From NCBI GenBank assembly GCA_965153455.1, contig OZ234500.1, forward strand, positions 12,480,557 through 12,544,556: a stretch of DNA of 64,000 nucleotides, in the 5' to 3' direction. Within the stretch, counting starts at the first letter, position 1, and every line of letters begins with the position of its first letter. Under the pieces are notes generated by a model. The model searched no databases. It was not told the origin of the DNA and worked only from the letters and a program-made list of their open reading frames with translations. The stretch comes from Sphagnum compactum. Lineage: Eukaryota; Bryophyta; Sphagnopsida; Sphagnales. A program made the translations under genes and the position numbers. Shown here in pieces: positions 43,716-57,812 of this stretch.

Positions 43716-46700
43716 GGTCGAAATGCTCTCCTGCTCCTTCACAGCAGGCGATATGAGCTTAAAAGAGAGTGACAGATCCCGCAAGAAAGCCCTTCAACGC
43801 CAGAGCGTTGCAAGAGACGGTGGTATTGGGCAATCACCTTGTTAGGCCGGCCTTGCCCCCACCACAGGGGGAGGGACCACAGCAGTTACCCTGTTTACAC
43901 GGCTGATCGCTTTGTCGATTAGGGTTGTGGATTAGGGTTTTCGTCCTTCGTTGCTGCAAAGGCTTTGTTGATCTGCTGCTAGCTACTGGTGCTTTGCCCA
44001 CTGTCGGTGCTCTCGCTTTCTTTCATTTATATCATCTGCATGAGGTCGATGTAATCAGCCAGGAGCAAGATCCACGCGCGGGGCAGGGTCTGTATTCCCA
44101 TGAAACATATGGATCAATCATATGTTCATCAAACATCTGCGGGATGAGATAGCCTACCAACATGAGGTCAGATGAGACTGCACTCCATCCTAATCCCTCC
44201 TTTGAAGCAAAAGCATTTGGACCCATTGAGAATCACATTCTTCTTCTTCTTCTTCTTTTTGTGGCAATGAATTAGCTCTTCAACAGAAGAACATGAAGAT
44301 GTTAGGGAGCACTTCAACAGATTTGATACATATGAGAGGATATGGGGTATTCTCTAATCTACTTCTGATAAGTGTGTGCCCAACATCCTTGATGCGATTG
44401 TTCAGATCATTAGAGACTATGAATGTATTCCTAGTGACATGGTGGTACTCATTTCTGTAGAATGCTGAAGCTCCATTCTTTCAGGTCAACTAAAATGCTC
44501 ACCAGGCTCTTTTGTTGGAATTGGTCAAAAAACTGCGAAAACTGTATTACCTTACAGCTGCTGCTTGATTGTCTTCTGTACACTTTTGAGTGCCATCCTG
44601 CCATGGCAAGAGAGAGATATCAGTTGAATCTAATTCACCTCAGTTCTCACAGACAGGCCCCAAAGACTAAGTTTTATTTGCAAGATGAGCAGGTGTTTCC
44701 AAAATTGTGAGCTGTGGATGCTGTTTAGAACTCAATAGATAGCCCAGGAGATTCAAAACCTGTGGGCACATATAATAAGCTGCAGCACAATTGATTGCAG
44801 TGACAATGAAGCCATTCTACAAACCATCCCCCTATCACCAAAAGGAACTTTCAGTTCTTACCTCACAGAAGCCCTTCATTTGTGGATTAAAATAAAGTAT
44901 ATATTTTGGAAGTTCAAACTTCTCCAAACTTTTAGCATGTTCTGCCAGCAATCATATTGACCCACTTTCTGTGGTGGATGAGTGCACACAACAGCATCAA
45001 ACAATGGAACCACACTCACTCAATTCCATGGAGCCATGTTCAATGAAGTACAGTTGAGGGATCTTTCACAGAACCCCATGCCATACATAGTGAGAAATCT
45101 GGAAAACTCAACATAATTTTCAACAACAATGATAACTGATCAAAGAGGACATAAGTTGATCAAGGAAATGGTGTTTGCCTCTTCTGATTGGAAGAATTTC
45201 TCTTTGTAGGTACTAAGAGGCTGAAAGGGGGTGCAAGCCTTTCCACATTATAGGTGCAGACCTTTGTGACATCATGAGGGATGGAGATCCTCTAGGAGTA
45301 TGGTTCATTTTGCGCAGCCTGTTTTGTCATACAGAGAGGTGTACTGTTGAGAGGTGATCCCACATTGGCCTTGTCCAAACAGAGGACAAGAAATTGTAGT
45401 CCTTTGGTGATGATATCTCACTGCAGAGGTTTATTGTTCCTACAACCTGTTCATTTGAAGCTGCACAAAATATGAGCAAATATCCAAAAAGTAGAAGTTT
45501 ATGTCACAGGAAATCTGAAAGGAAATCTACACAGGATTCTGTTATGATACTTCACTGAAAAATGAAGGCTCAGTGGAGTAGAGCTGGGAATTCTTCTAGT
45601 GAAGTAAACAATTCTAACAGAATCAGGACTGAAGGGATCAGGCAATGGGCTTACCAGATTCATGAGTGCACCATGCAAATATATAGCAAATGTTGCAAAC
45701 TTGGTGAAAGAGATGCTGCTATACACATGAGCATCATGAACCTAGAGTTGTCACCTGCATTCAGCTGCCTTTCAATCCTGAAGGTAATTTACTGCATCCA
45801 TCAAGAAAGTGGGCCTTCTCTGTCCAATCTTGCTTTCATTAGATTGGCTTGTTTGTGGCTCTTGTTTTCTTGAAAGATTGTCTGAGTGGCTTTGCTTGTT
45901 GAGAGATTATGTTCTGGCATCAGATCAAAGAGTTCACACCGGTTCTTACTTTGTTTCATTTGCAAGAAGAAGAAAGTAACCTTGTCTAAGGCTTGGGGTG
46001 GATGCAGTGGAGTTTATGTCAAATTGGGCACAGAAGAGCAAGCCAGCAGCACCAGCAGCAAAACCTATGTCATCACCAGCAAACCAGCAAAGGGAGCATC
46101 AGTATGTTCACTACTTTCCTACCTAACTTAAATGGTAGTTGCATAGGCAAGGTGCCACCTTCATCATGATACTTTACACACAAATTGTTCAACCATCTTG
46201 TTTGATGTGTTATATGAAGGAAATGAAGGTCTCAGACCATATGTACGTTATGTGAGGAAGTACAAAACATGTCTTTGCTAAATTCTTCTGCAAAAACAAA
46301 GGTGGAAATTGTCACTCTCTTTTTCATTCTTTTATTTGTACATTGATGCAGAAATGATAGCAGAGCAAGGGACTGAGCCCACTCGTGACTTTTGAAGATC
46401 CTGAAGATGGACTAAATGCAAGGGGATTTTCATGACTTTGTGCAAAACAAGAGATGTTCTACTTTTAGAACCCAAGGAGGTTGGAGGATTGGCAAGGTGG
46501 AGAAGTTCCTTTAACCATGGACATAAAGAGATGATTCTAGCAAGTAGTCAGAGGGCCACACTTCTTATGCATGAGCACTGCACAAATGTGGGGGTATGTC
46601 GGTGCTCTTATCATTTCTTTGAGGAGGCAGCTTTGTGGGATTTCTAGAAATACTGAAGCTGGTGAGACTGTTAACCGGCACTACTTATTATTTCCTTTTA

Positions 46701-48406
46701 CCTCTATAAGTATCAATTAGTTATACTTAAGAGGTATTAGTTAGTACTTAGCCCCCAATTTTTGGTGCAGCATAGGCTCAAGACCTTCCATCGAGAAGTG
46801 TCAACTGAGGAATATCAATTTGTTGGACTGACATTGATTTACTTTGTGTCCTGTTTGAATACTGCCAGTAATACTGCAACTTATGTACATCTAGTGTGGC
46901 ACCATATTACAATGCTCGTAAGGCAACAAAACTACAACTGTACAATGGTACAACAATAAGCCGGGCAGGGCTAGGAGCTCTAAGCAGGGGCCACTTAGAG
47001 AATCCAAGCAGGCATTGGTTGGTGAATATCTGGTATTGATCAGCTATGCTCTTGCTAGAGCTAGGAGCCGGAACTGGAGATTGTACTACAGTCAAACAAA
47101 ACTGCAAATCATCACAGAATGACACATAACCTACCATGTGAAAACACGAAGCTACTCTTTGCTGGTGCAAGAAAGTGGTTTGTTACCACTGAAATGTACT
47201 TTCTTTTCTCTTGCATTGATGTTTCTGAAAACTGTGAAAGATAAAAGGCACTCCACTGCCTCTCACACCATTAGGCCATCTTCAATAACCCCCTTAGCTT
47301 GACTTTAAATGCAAAACAACAAAGATGATTAAGCACTAAACCAGAGAGCATGGCTGGTTCCTCCCCCACACTTTGTTGCATAAATTCCTCTTTTCTCCCG
47401 TCTGCATTCTAATGGCTTGTATTGTAAAGGTTTGGACCCACCTTTAGTGTACGCATAAAAGCACTTTTGGAGCACAGCAACCAGACTCTTTCCCAACTGA
47501 AAAGTTTGTGAATATGATACATCACACTTTCATGACATCTAGAAGCTCTCACATGTGCTGCAAAATCAGTGCCAATTTGTGGCACACTTTGCATTTTTCG
47601 TTTACAGTCTTCTATTTTATTAGTCTAATAGTGGTGTCCTGATTGTTATGTTCATTTGTGCCCTGTTCTCGTGCTTTTATTTGCCTTGTGCTTCTTGTGG
47701 ATGGATTCCCATCCCTGCCTTTTTTATGGCTTTTCTCTTTGTAACTTCATGGGTGCCAAGCACTTACCCCAGCATATTGCCAAGACAAGTCATTTTGTCG
47801 AGAAACCAGCACCATGAACAGAACTGCAATTCACATCCCAAGGCAGCTTTCAAGAAAATGTCAGCCTTCAAAAACCTTAGGAATACACGCATTTCAATCC
47901 CCCAATACCGCAATACTGGAACCTTGTATCAGAGTCTGATAGACTTTCACTCACCTGATTTAACCTGAAGCCATCACTACTTAGTGTGTTTGTGGACAGG
48001 ATAAAGGATCATGCAAACAGAGTTTGGCTTTGAAATGTGAGGCAGAAAGTTTCAGAAGGTGAAGACCCATTGTGAAGCTGTCCACCTGCAACCTTACATG
48101 GCTCATATTGGCACACACGTACACAGAAAAACTGCTTGTTGAATCAACATGAATTTTCTCTTGCTCAAAGACACATGAAAGTGTCTTCGAGTACACATGT
48201 AGGTGGCACTACCTTAGACAAGTACCATTTCAAAAGTGAAAGTTTTCAAGAACCAGAATTAATCAATGAATACAGAAGACCAGATCTGCACAGGTCTCTG
48301 CATCTTACAGGAGAGGCAGGAATGAGTTCTACAACACTACAGAGAGTAGATAAGCAACGCTAGAACTTTACAAAATGCCTACTGAAGCACAAACGAATAA
48401 GAAAAC
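43716..48406. other. Spacer between SPT6L (5' side) and AIP1 (3' side)
   Basis: About 4.7 kb with the SPT6L leader and promoter at the left, a CTT run near 44240, and AIP1 3' flank at the right. Short open frames (such as 44032-44226 on the minus strand) look plausible in composition, but I recognise none. A small imperfect inverted repeat (ACCTCTATAAGTAT / ATACTTAAGAGGT) lies near 46700-46735. Confidence 0.5.
43918..43942. promoter_or_regulatory. Telo-box pair upstream of SPT6L
   Basis: TTAGGGTT and TTAGGGTTTTC in the plus orientation (AAACCCTAA for the gene), about 210-230 bp upstream of the SPT6L start codon. Confidence 0.5.
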
Positions 48407-51400
48407 TCAATGAAGAGTCCAGAGGCGAATGCAGGCATCGTCACCGCCACTGGCAAATGTTTGAGAGTCTAAGAAGGCCAGTGCTGATATGCTGCCCAAG
48501 TGAGCATTTCTCAGAGTAATCCTAGCTGACACAGGTTTTGTGACATCATAGACATAGACACAACTGTCCACTGAAGCTGTTGCCACTTTGAGGCTGTCAG
48601 GTGACCATGCCAAGGTGTTAATGCGAGCAGTGTGGTACAGCATGTTCTTCATTTTCACCTGTATGTGATAGGCACAGCAAGAGTCTTAGTACAAAGATAC
48701 AATCCAGAAAGAGTCTTCTGTGCATTTTCTCATGCTCTTAGAGATTGGTTATCTGCTTCAATAGCAATTACTGCTGAGCTGGCATCACCAAGCCCCACTT
48801 TTTGTTTCAGATGTGGCCATGGTTTCAATGAGTTAAACCCAGGATCCTTTTGGTGAGCAATGATCTGGGACATCTTAATACTGAGGCCAAGAGCTGCTGA
48901 GTTGAGATTCTTCACAAATCAGGAATGGGGACTCTGACTGCACACTCTACCTCCTTGGAATCCAAGCAGTAGGCAACTGATTCTCAAAAGCATGCAGTCA
49001 AAATGAAGTTTGACACAGAATCTTACCTCTCTTGTGTCACGGTCCCAAACTACAGCTTCTCGGTTCTGGTCACCAGAAGCAATCATTGTCCCATCTGGGG
49101 AAAACCGAACAGCAGTAATTGCACCGCGATGCCTCTCGAGAACAGACTCCTGAATAAGAGTATCACCCTTGACAGAATAGATATATAACTTGCCATCCTG
49201 GCCTCCAACAACAATCTCTGATCCATCAGGTGAGATTGCTGCTGCTGATGGTTGGTAGCCCACATCAGTTTTTGATATAACTGTGGATCCATGGAGAATA
49301 ATTATGCTTGCTTTAGTAGGCACCACTGCAACATCACTGGAGCTTAAGGTAACATCTAAATCTTGCGGTTGTAGCTCTAGGTCTATGGCCTCTGTATCTC
49401 CATATGAGTTGCCTGATAACATGACTCGCCATAACTGCATAATCCACAGAGAATCCCAGAATGATCACAATTGAACAATAAAGTCTAATATTTAGCAAAA
49501 CCTAGAAACCTTGCGATGAACCCAGGACTGTAGAAGCAGAATGTATCTTTCAAGGAGGAAACACTGAAATAGGCATTTCTCTCTCAAACAAGATATTCTA
49601 TGTTAGGCACAACAGAATAGATGTAAACATGAGGTAAAGGAGTCACCTTATTGTCCATGCCACAAGTCAAAAGCTTATCACCTCTGGCAACCATATGAGT
49701 TGCACGATTAACAGTCCCTTTCTTTTCCAAGCGACCTGCATAGCCTGACCCCACCCTCCAGTGCACAATGACTCCATCATAGCTGCTTGAGTAAAGCTCT
49801 CCAGATTCTCCCAACTTTGCAACTGTCAAGGCTGTAATACTTTTTAGATGCCCAGAAACAACTTTCAATGAACAGTTTGGATCAGTCTTGGATAGATATG
49901 TTATGATTCCACCCAAAGAAACTGTGATGAGATACTCCCCCATCCAGAGGCAACCTATTTGCATGTCCTCTGCCCCACCAATGTCAGAAAACTGAAATGT
50001 GGTGCTCACTTTTCCATTCCCTTCTTCTGAAATGTCCCATATTTTAGCAGTTTTGTCTGCTGACACTGTGAGAACCTGCAAACAGATCCTGCTGCGTAAT
50101 TATTAACAGTAATATTCTGAAAATGAGACCTAGTATATTCTGATCAAGGAACAAACAGAAGATGCTCAGCATGTACCAGAATAGAGTAAAGGGCCTGACC
50201 TGCTCCCCATCTGAGCTCCAACAAGCAGCATAGATGCTGCCCGTGTGTCCATCTTCACCAGAAAGATCGCCCAGTTTCTCACCAGTTTTCCCATTAAATA
50301 TGAAACCTTTCTTGTCAGATCCAACTGTCAAGAATTTGCTGCCATTTGGAGAAAAACGTACACAGTTCACAAAGTTCAGATGTTCCCTGTAATGCAAGCA
50401 ACAAACAGATCAGAAAGAAGTTTCACATCAGGTCAGCTTGATCCACTTCTGATTTGCCATTCAATTATCGGAGATAGTTTTGTAACCATCAAGTAGAATG
50501 GAAACCCTTAGGTGTAAATGCTATTGATCACAGGTGGACCAGACAGCTTTAAGACAAAAAAATTGGATGGGAAAACGTTTGTGAAAATGATAGCAATCCC
50601 AGTTGTCTAGAAGGCTTCATGAAGAAAAATCTGCAGCCTTGGAAAACAGACTAGGGTTAAAAACACATCTTAAACCCCTTCTTTGCACTCATATCCTAAA
50701 CTATATCTCATATAGAGAGGGCCCACCATACCCAAAAGGTAACATGCCTGTGAGATGTCTTGAAACGGAAAGGTGGGCCTTCATAGAAGTTCACAAGGAA
50801 GTCCTCACCACAAGTTGTGATTCGGAATGGGCGATTGGGCTTGAATGCACAGCTCAGCACCCGCTTTGAGTGCCCATCAAACTCCCCCACTGTTGATCCT
50901 GAATCCCACCTAGAGGACAGTCACAAAATGTCCCACCCACACTTAGTGTGAAAACTGTCTGACTTCTCCAAATGTGCACAAAAGTTCCAGATAAAGATTT
51001 AGGTCAAATCTTCTCATGTTGAAGCAAAACACATGAGCATTACTAGCTAGGGCTCAGACCATATTCAATAAAGCTGCAGACTTCATTTCAATCATGACAA
51101 ACTCTACAACACAATCAAGATTCACCACCGTACAGAGCAGCTGCAAAAGAGCATAGTGGCTTTATAACATGGTGAGAGGGTTTTGTCAGCATTTATCCAG
51201 TCAGGTATTCTATCAAATTATTTCTTCACTTGTTCTGTGGCTCTACTTTATGGTATTGCTTATAATTCACTCTGAAAGACAGGACATTGTGCATGCAATC
51301 GAATCAGTGCTCTTTGTTACAATGGTATAGAATTGCAGCTGCAACTAAGACATTACAGCACATCAGCTGGGAGCACAAGCAATCCACAAGAACGAAGAAT

Positions 51401-52206
51401 GTTACAGAATCAACACACTGACACACACCATTGAGCCATTCATCTCCCATCAGATGCAGTAGAAAGGAAAACAGGCCAGAGAAAGATAAATTTTGTTATA
51501 CATTCCTTCAGATAATGCAATTGTATCACCGATTTCAGTTATCTGAGAAGAAGATGAGAGAAAGAGAAAATACATGAGACTGAAATCCTCGTGGGTTTAG
51601 GGATCGGAAACACAGGAACTGAAACAATGCTGAAAACCGATTCCAAACGAGATCTTAATGGATTACAAATCCTTCCTCTACAAATTGACATGAGCTTTCC
51701 TGCACCTGGTTCTGCGTTCGGTGGAAAAGACACCAGGCACAAGCAAGCGACATAACAGCCAGAAACAAATCAATTCAAAGACAGATTTGGACCTCCAGAG
51801 TGAGAATTGCGTACAAGAAAGCCTTAACAAACGTCGAACCCTTGCCATCACCGCACACGACAATGCGCTGACCATCGAAAGACCAGTCGAGGTCATCGAT
51901 CGACCCTGACAGAGCCCGGATCTCGAACTTCAAAGTATGCTCCTCGTTGCGGGCCCAGATGCGCACTTGTCCAGACGCATCCCCGGACGCAATCCACTCC
52001 CCGTTTGGCGAAAACTTCGCCACCGTCGTCGGGTATGCATGCTCCCCGTAGATTTCCACATTCAGCGGATTGGCAAGACTGCGGATGATCACAGATCGGC
52101 CATTACAGTACACAATGGATCCCGATTTCGCGTCCCCAGAGATGAGGATTCCTCTCCCTCGTTCCGTGCTCGGTGCGCACGCGTAAGTCTCCAGCAGTCT
52201 CGCCAT
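48407..52206 (-). CDS. AIP1: Actin-interacting protein 1 (WDR1 homologue)
   Basis: Cytosolic WD40 protein that works with ADF/cofilin to disassemble actin filaments. Six exons (5'->3'): 52206-51815, 50909-50748, 50386-50200, 50075-49647, 49434-49027, 48658-48407, giving 609 aa, the usual AIP1 length for a double seven-blade propeller. Diagnostic stretches are [19 protein letters not shown] at the start, then [109 protein letters not shown] and a terminal [13 protein letters not shown]. Intron 2 appears to begin with GC (CACAG/GCATGT at 50747); a GT four bases on would break the frame of the conserved HREHLNFVN junction. It is head-to-head with TIM8. Confidence 0.95.
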
Positions 52207-52544
52207 CCTTAAGGGGGTGGGGGGAGGGGGAAGACAACCTAAAAAAAACTGCTCAGATCCCCGCCGCAGCGTATACAGCAAAGCGGAAGGAAAAACCTCG
52301 AGAAAAAACTCGAGAAAGCTCCCTGGAAAAAGAAAAAAAATACTGAAAAAAATCCCTCTCAGATACAGGTCATTATCCACGGCCTAACGCAAACGTCTTG
52401 AGAGGAAGATTTTAGCGAGAGAAAATTTTGCGAAAGAAAAGAGCTTGAGAGAACGAAGACGACGGCGTCGTGAAGCTTGCGCCTCGTTGACGTCGTTGCC
52501 TTGTTCTTTCCTCCTCCTCCCTCCCACAAGCCTCCAAATCGAGG

Positions 52545-53350
52545 TCCCGTAATTAGGTCTCAGATCCCATCACTAGGTCCGTCGTCCATTTGGGAATCTC
52601 ACTCAAGACCTCATTCATATCCCATAATTATGTCCTGATTGACTTGGGAACTTCGTTCGAGATCTCAGACCCCCTAACCAGGACCTCATCCATCCAGTAG
52701 GGAACCCTCTGTCAGAATTTCAGATCTCATAACTAGGTCCTCATTCATTTGGGAACCTCATTCAGGATCTCAGATCTCATAACTAGGTCGTAATTCCTTT
52801 GGGAACCTCATTCAGGATCTCAATTCCAGGTAACTGGGTCTTTTATCCAGTTGCTAATTTCACTCCGTATCTCAATTCATATCCCATAACCAGGTCCTAA
52901 TCTATTTGGGAATCTCGATCAAGATCTCAGACCTCAACACAACGTCCTCATCCGGTGGGGAAACCTCTGTCTCGCTCACTACCAAGATTTCAGATCCCAT
53001 AACTAAGTCCTTATCCGTTTGAGAACCTCATTCAAGATCTCAGATAGCATCGCCAAGTCATCATCCAGTTGGAAACCTCACTCAGCATCTCATATCCCAT
53101 AACCAGGTCTTCATCCATTTGAGGATCTCAATCAGGATCTCAGATTTAACCACGTCCTCATCCAGTGGGCGGAACCTCTGACTCCTTGTCAGGAATTCAG
53201 ATCCCAAAAAGAGGTCCTAATCTATGTAGAAACCTCATTCAGGACCTCAGACCAGTTGACGACGAGGTCGTCATCCAGTTTGGCTTGCTCATGAAATAAG
53301 ATCTCATGACTAGGTCCTGATCCAGTTGGGAACCTCATTCGAGATCTCGT
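52545..53350. repeat. Minisatellite, about 53-bp unit, about 15 copies, in the AIP1/TIM8 spacer
   Basis: The unit has the pattern AACTAGGTCCTCATCCA, TTTGGGAACCTCATTCAGG, ATCTCAGATCCCAT. I counted 15 copies of the GGTCC-type anchor between about 52570 and 53330, with substitutions and indels in most copies. It fills most of the region between the two divergent start codons. Confidence 0.9.
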
Positions 53351-53499
53351 TCAAGCCTTGGAGGCGCTCATCTGCCCTTCTTCTATCTTTTCTCTTTTCG
53401 GACCTGCTTCTGTTTCGCTGCTTCAACTTCTTTGCTTCTGCTTGTGGCGATCGTTTCTCGCAGCATATTTGAGAACGAGCACTTTCTTTGACAATAGCA

Positions 53500-54416
53500 A
53501 TGGACGCGTCGCATGCCTCAGAGCTTCAATACTTCCTTGAGGTTTGTTTTCGTTCCTCCCCCACTGGTGGTGCTGCTGTCAGAATTCACAACAAGCAAAG
53601 AAAACCACAGGCCCCCGCCGGCCCCCGCCGGCCTCCCCCGGAAAATACCTGGATACCTAATCCAATATCTCTCTCAAACCTTGGTTCTTCTTTGTGGAAC
53701 AGCCTGAAGGTAGATGGGAATCTAGGAAGCGTGAGTTTCTTTGTCTGTTACAAGCATTTGCAGAGTGCAAAACCTGCGAAGGTGCATTTTAGGGTTTTGG
53801 GCGCTTTTGTTTTTTCTCGGTTTATTTTTTAAATGGGTTTTAGATTTCATTTCTTTTTTATCCTTGTGGTTCTCAGAGTTAGAAAATCTGTGCGATGGGA
53901 GCTGTTGGGAAGAACTTTGCTTAATTCAAAGTTAGATACATGCTTTATGAGACCTCCCTTCTTTTATTGCAAGGCTATGTGCTCGTGTGCTCTGGATTCC
54001 TTGCGTCCTGTCTTACATGCGTCACATGTCAGAACATGAACTTTTGAGATCAGGTTAACCTCTTTTGTTGTTGATAGGAACTATTGCATGTTTGCCATAG
54101 ATCTGAGAAGGTTTAGGGTTTCAGCACATGCAATTTATTGTCTGAGAATCTTTTTGGAAAAGGGAGGTGGGTTTAGGTTCTTGTTGTATTGAATTGTAGC
54201 GTGTTGTTTATATGTTGAGTGCAGCAAGAAAAGCAGAAAGCAGTGCTGAATGAGCTTGTAGGCAAGCTCACAGATGTCTGCTGGGACAAATGCATTACTG
54301 GAACTCCAGGCAGCAAGTTCAGTTCTGGTGAATCATCCTGTCTCACTAACTGTGCTCAACGCTTTCTCGAGACCAGTAGCCTCATTCTGCGACGTTTCCA
54401 AAGCTTGCAGCAATGA
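53500..54416 (+). CDS. TIM8: Mitochondrial intermembrane-space chaperone TIM8
   Basis: Small Tim protein that, normally with TIM13, escorts hydrophobic precursors across the mitochondrial intermembrane space. Two exons, 53500-53541 (MDASHASELQYFLE) and 54225-54416, give 77 aa with a TGA stop. The twin CX3C motif is visible (CWDKC and CLTNC, 16 residues between), as are CITGTPGSKFSSGESSCL and a C-terminal RRFQSLQQ, matching plant TIM8 in length and sequence. The 683-bp intron contains a CCCCCGCCGG tandem near 53610-53640 and TAGGGTTT motifs. Its promoter would lie within or beside the minisatellite shared with AIP1. Confidence 0.93.
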
Positions 54417-55720
54417 CGCTGTTATCCAGTTCTGGAGCTCATGGAGTCTTTGCCACATCAGAAATTTTCCAGGTGAGCGTTCTCTGAGACAAACTCTCAC
54501 TCCACATATGCTTCTCTTTTTCTCGATCATGAATTGTTCATACAGCAATCGCAACCCTTAAACAGATTTCTCTTTGGAGTGGCTCTCTCATTGTATAACA
54601 AGTTTTCCAATAAAAGTCGATCAATTTTCCACACAGTATCAGGTATATTATGAATAGGAGTTATTCTGTGATTGCACACAATGATAATGGATGAGATTCA
54701 AGAGGTTTTGTTGCAAGCGGGATCCATTTTTACCAGACGTCACAGTCATAGTCAACAATGTGCTAGTGAAAGTGATTTTGGTGTTGCTAATGGTAGGCTT
54801 AAACAAGCTGGTCATTGTCTTTGGTTGGTGATGTATGCTAGTGTCGGATGAAGAACGGTAGTCTCAGATGTGATTTATGCTGCATTCATGTTGAGTATGT
54901 GCAATTTATGATTTGATATAGGTTGATTCTGAAAGCTTAAAGTTTCTTTTAGTGTTGCTGAGAGATGCTTCCTTGACTTGAGGATGATTGAATTTGCAGG
55001 TTGTGGACAAAAAGGATGTTTTTGCAGTTTTATGTGAAACCATCATGATTTGTGACAAATCATGCAAAGTCTACAAATTTCTTTCCACATGATACATGTG
55101 TTTTTAGATCATTTTGATAGTTTACAAAGCATTGTACGCTTTGGGTGTGCCCTCAACCACCTTTTAAATTCATATGGCTTTGTCGTGTTCTAAGGGCCTG
55201 ATTGCACAAACCTGGGGCTTATTCTTTTAAGCTTCAATAAATTTGATCACACAAACCAACTTGGAACTTGCCGTTTCTCATTTGAGTTCTGAAATTTGTC
55301 CCGTGTTCTTAGTTCTTACAGTGCAATTTTTAGGTTTTTCTTTGACCCTTTTTGCACCCATATAAAGGGCTTGTTTCCCATTTGAGAGTTTTTCTTGTGT
55401 TTTGATGTTTTTGCAATATCTGAGATATTTACAAATGTCTTCAATTTATCACGTCTCTCCTGCACATGAAAACCCTATTAGCTAGATTCAGCAACTGTTT
55501 TATCTTTCTGCTGTCGTGAACTATAGTATTTTGGGTGTATGAGCATCTTATGCAGGAATCTCTTTAGAAGCGCTTCCATGATATGTTCATATTTGATATG
55601 AACAGTTATCTATGTAGAGATCAGACTTCCACACATGCTTTGTTTTGCATTGTTTTTGGGTCTTTCATAAGTTTAGGGTTTATTATTGTTGCTTAAGATT
55701 TGTGTTCATGGATTCGGCAT
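54417..55720. other. TIM8 3' flank
   Basis: GC-balanced DNA after the TIM8 stop with no supported gene or RNA. Confidence 0.5.
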
Positions 55721-57612
55721 CACTTGGATAAGTTTTTTTTTTTTTTTTTTTGGATACTCCTTTCCATAAATGCTTGGGAATTGTACATCGTTTAAATCTA
55801 AAGTAGATCATGTGCTTTCAATTAAATGTTCAATTTAATAAGGTTTGATTTTCTTCCAATGTTAAGGGTTAGTGTGAATAGAAAGAGGCATCCACCTTGT
55901 TTGTGGTGCAAAAAACACCTAGACAATGCCCACATTGGGACCTTGAGGAAATTGATGTGTGGGACACTACACCTAAAAATATAATCAATATTTTTTTTGT
56001 TGCATTGTAAAATGAATTTTGAAAATTTCAACAACCTAGTAGTTTTGGAATCGACAATTTTTTTGTAATCAAGTATTGAAATTTTATTTTTATTTTTTTA
56101 AATTTGGACTACATATTGATACTAAAATCAAATACAATCCATATTATAATTTTTTTTTTAAATTTGTTTCAAGTAATACATTATAATCAAATGTATAACT
56201 TTGTTTTTAAGTATGATCACAATCTTCAATTACTATAGTCATTAAAAAAATTCAAAATCTAAATTAATAGCATCTTTGTACATGCATTTAAAAAGATACA
56301 ATACATGTACATTTCACAAGACCAACAAATTTGGTCTTTTTTATGAAATATGTTAAAATTCATAATAAATTTAAGAGCATTTGGTGAGAGTTTGAATAAC
56401 AAAAATTAAATTAAATTAAGGATATTGAAAAACATTGTGTCAATAGATGTTTTGATTTATTTTTTATTCCAACTACACCCAATTGACAAAGGTAATTTTT
56501 TTAATAAATACATCAATATTGCTTTTGCTCAATGTTTAAATAATATCATTATTTATTTTGAAAATTTTAAAAGTTTATATAACATTTCTAGAAGTATAGA
56601 TAGAATTCACATTCCTTTGATAGGTCTTTTGACCAACAAAATTACACTTGTTTTTTAGTGATTTTTTCAATAGAAAAAAGTTGCACAATATTATGTTACA
56701 AGTTGTGTGCAATGTAAACAAAACATTTTGAAATGTTTGGTTTGGTCAACCTGGAAGGGTTTGTCATGGTGAACAATTTAAGAGGTTTAGCCCATATGCA
56801 TAATTGAAATCTTATGAAATCATTCAAGAACGAACGATTATTGTTCGAAGTATGAAATGCACATCACTTTTAATTAGTGATGCAACTTATCTAATTCATA
56901 CCTATTTGTAAAAGAATTGAAAGATCCATAATCTCATAAATGTGGACAATTCCAACATTAATTTAAGGTGGGTGGCAATAGAAAATGCATTCGATTATTT
57001 GGAAAACATATGGTAGATTTTGGAACATTTCAATTCTAAAGTTGATTATCCAAAATAATACAAAATGATTATTTTATTAAAATTCAAATTTTATTTCACA
57101 TAAATGCAAGTGCAAATTGACAACGATTAAATGGAGTGTAAAATGAAAAGATTTATTGATGTGATGGATCAAAATTAATTATCAAATTAATTATCACTAC
57201 TATCATAACTATTTATGGTACTTGGTTTGAACACATATACAAAAATTTGCATTCACAACAATTTGTGAATTCCTTTCAATTGGCTTGCAGTTATATTCAT
57301 AATCCTTGTTTTCCACAAGGTCTTAGAAAAACTAAAAAAAAAACTAGCACTTGTCCATGATCTTTCAACATTATCCTTTTTGCTTATCATATCTTATTTG
57401 CAAAACCTTAATTCCAAACCCATGTCTCTTCAAAATGTTCTTTTTCCCCCACTGAAGAAATAACCCCAAAAAGCTTTTTAAAAAACGATCACTCATCCTC
57501 ATAAAGGAGGATTTTGTGACTACAAGTGGGCAAGCTATTATAAGTGTGTTGCACAAAGTTCTCATGATGTACAAATGTAGTGTCAAAGTGCACTCTGTTT
57601 TTAGGTTTTGTT

Positions 57613-57812
57613 TTCTTTAGGTTTTCATTCACGATGTCTCAACTCATTTTCAGTCACAATTAAATGTTGTTTTTAGAGTGGGGTAAAAACATTGTTGATT
57701 TTTTTTTGGGAACTATTCACCAAACTAGGGAAAAAGAAAGTTGAAACCATCGTGAAAAACATTTTTTCATAATCACCACGTTGACAAGTTAATGGCAAAT
57801 GTATTAGTAACC
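57613..57812. repeat. Direct repeat, left copy (about 200 bp)
   Basis: Matches 60892-61093 in the same orientation. Shared stretches include CAATTAAATGTTGTTTTT, GAGTGGGGTAA and CCATCGTGAA, and the end segment is a variant of GCTAATGGCAAGTGTGTTAG. Most differences are transitions. Confidence 0.8.

Noticed and set aside
44032-44226. 64-codon minus-strand frame in the SPT6L-AIP1 spacer
   Set aside because: Composition is plausible, but there is no homology I recognise and no flanking exons.
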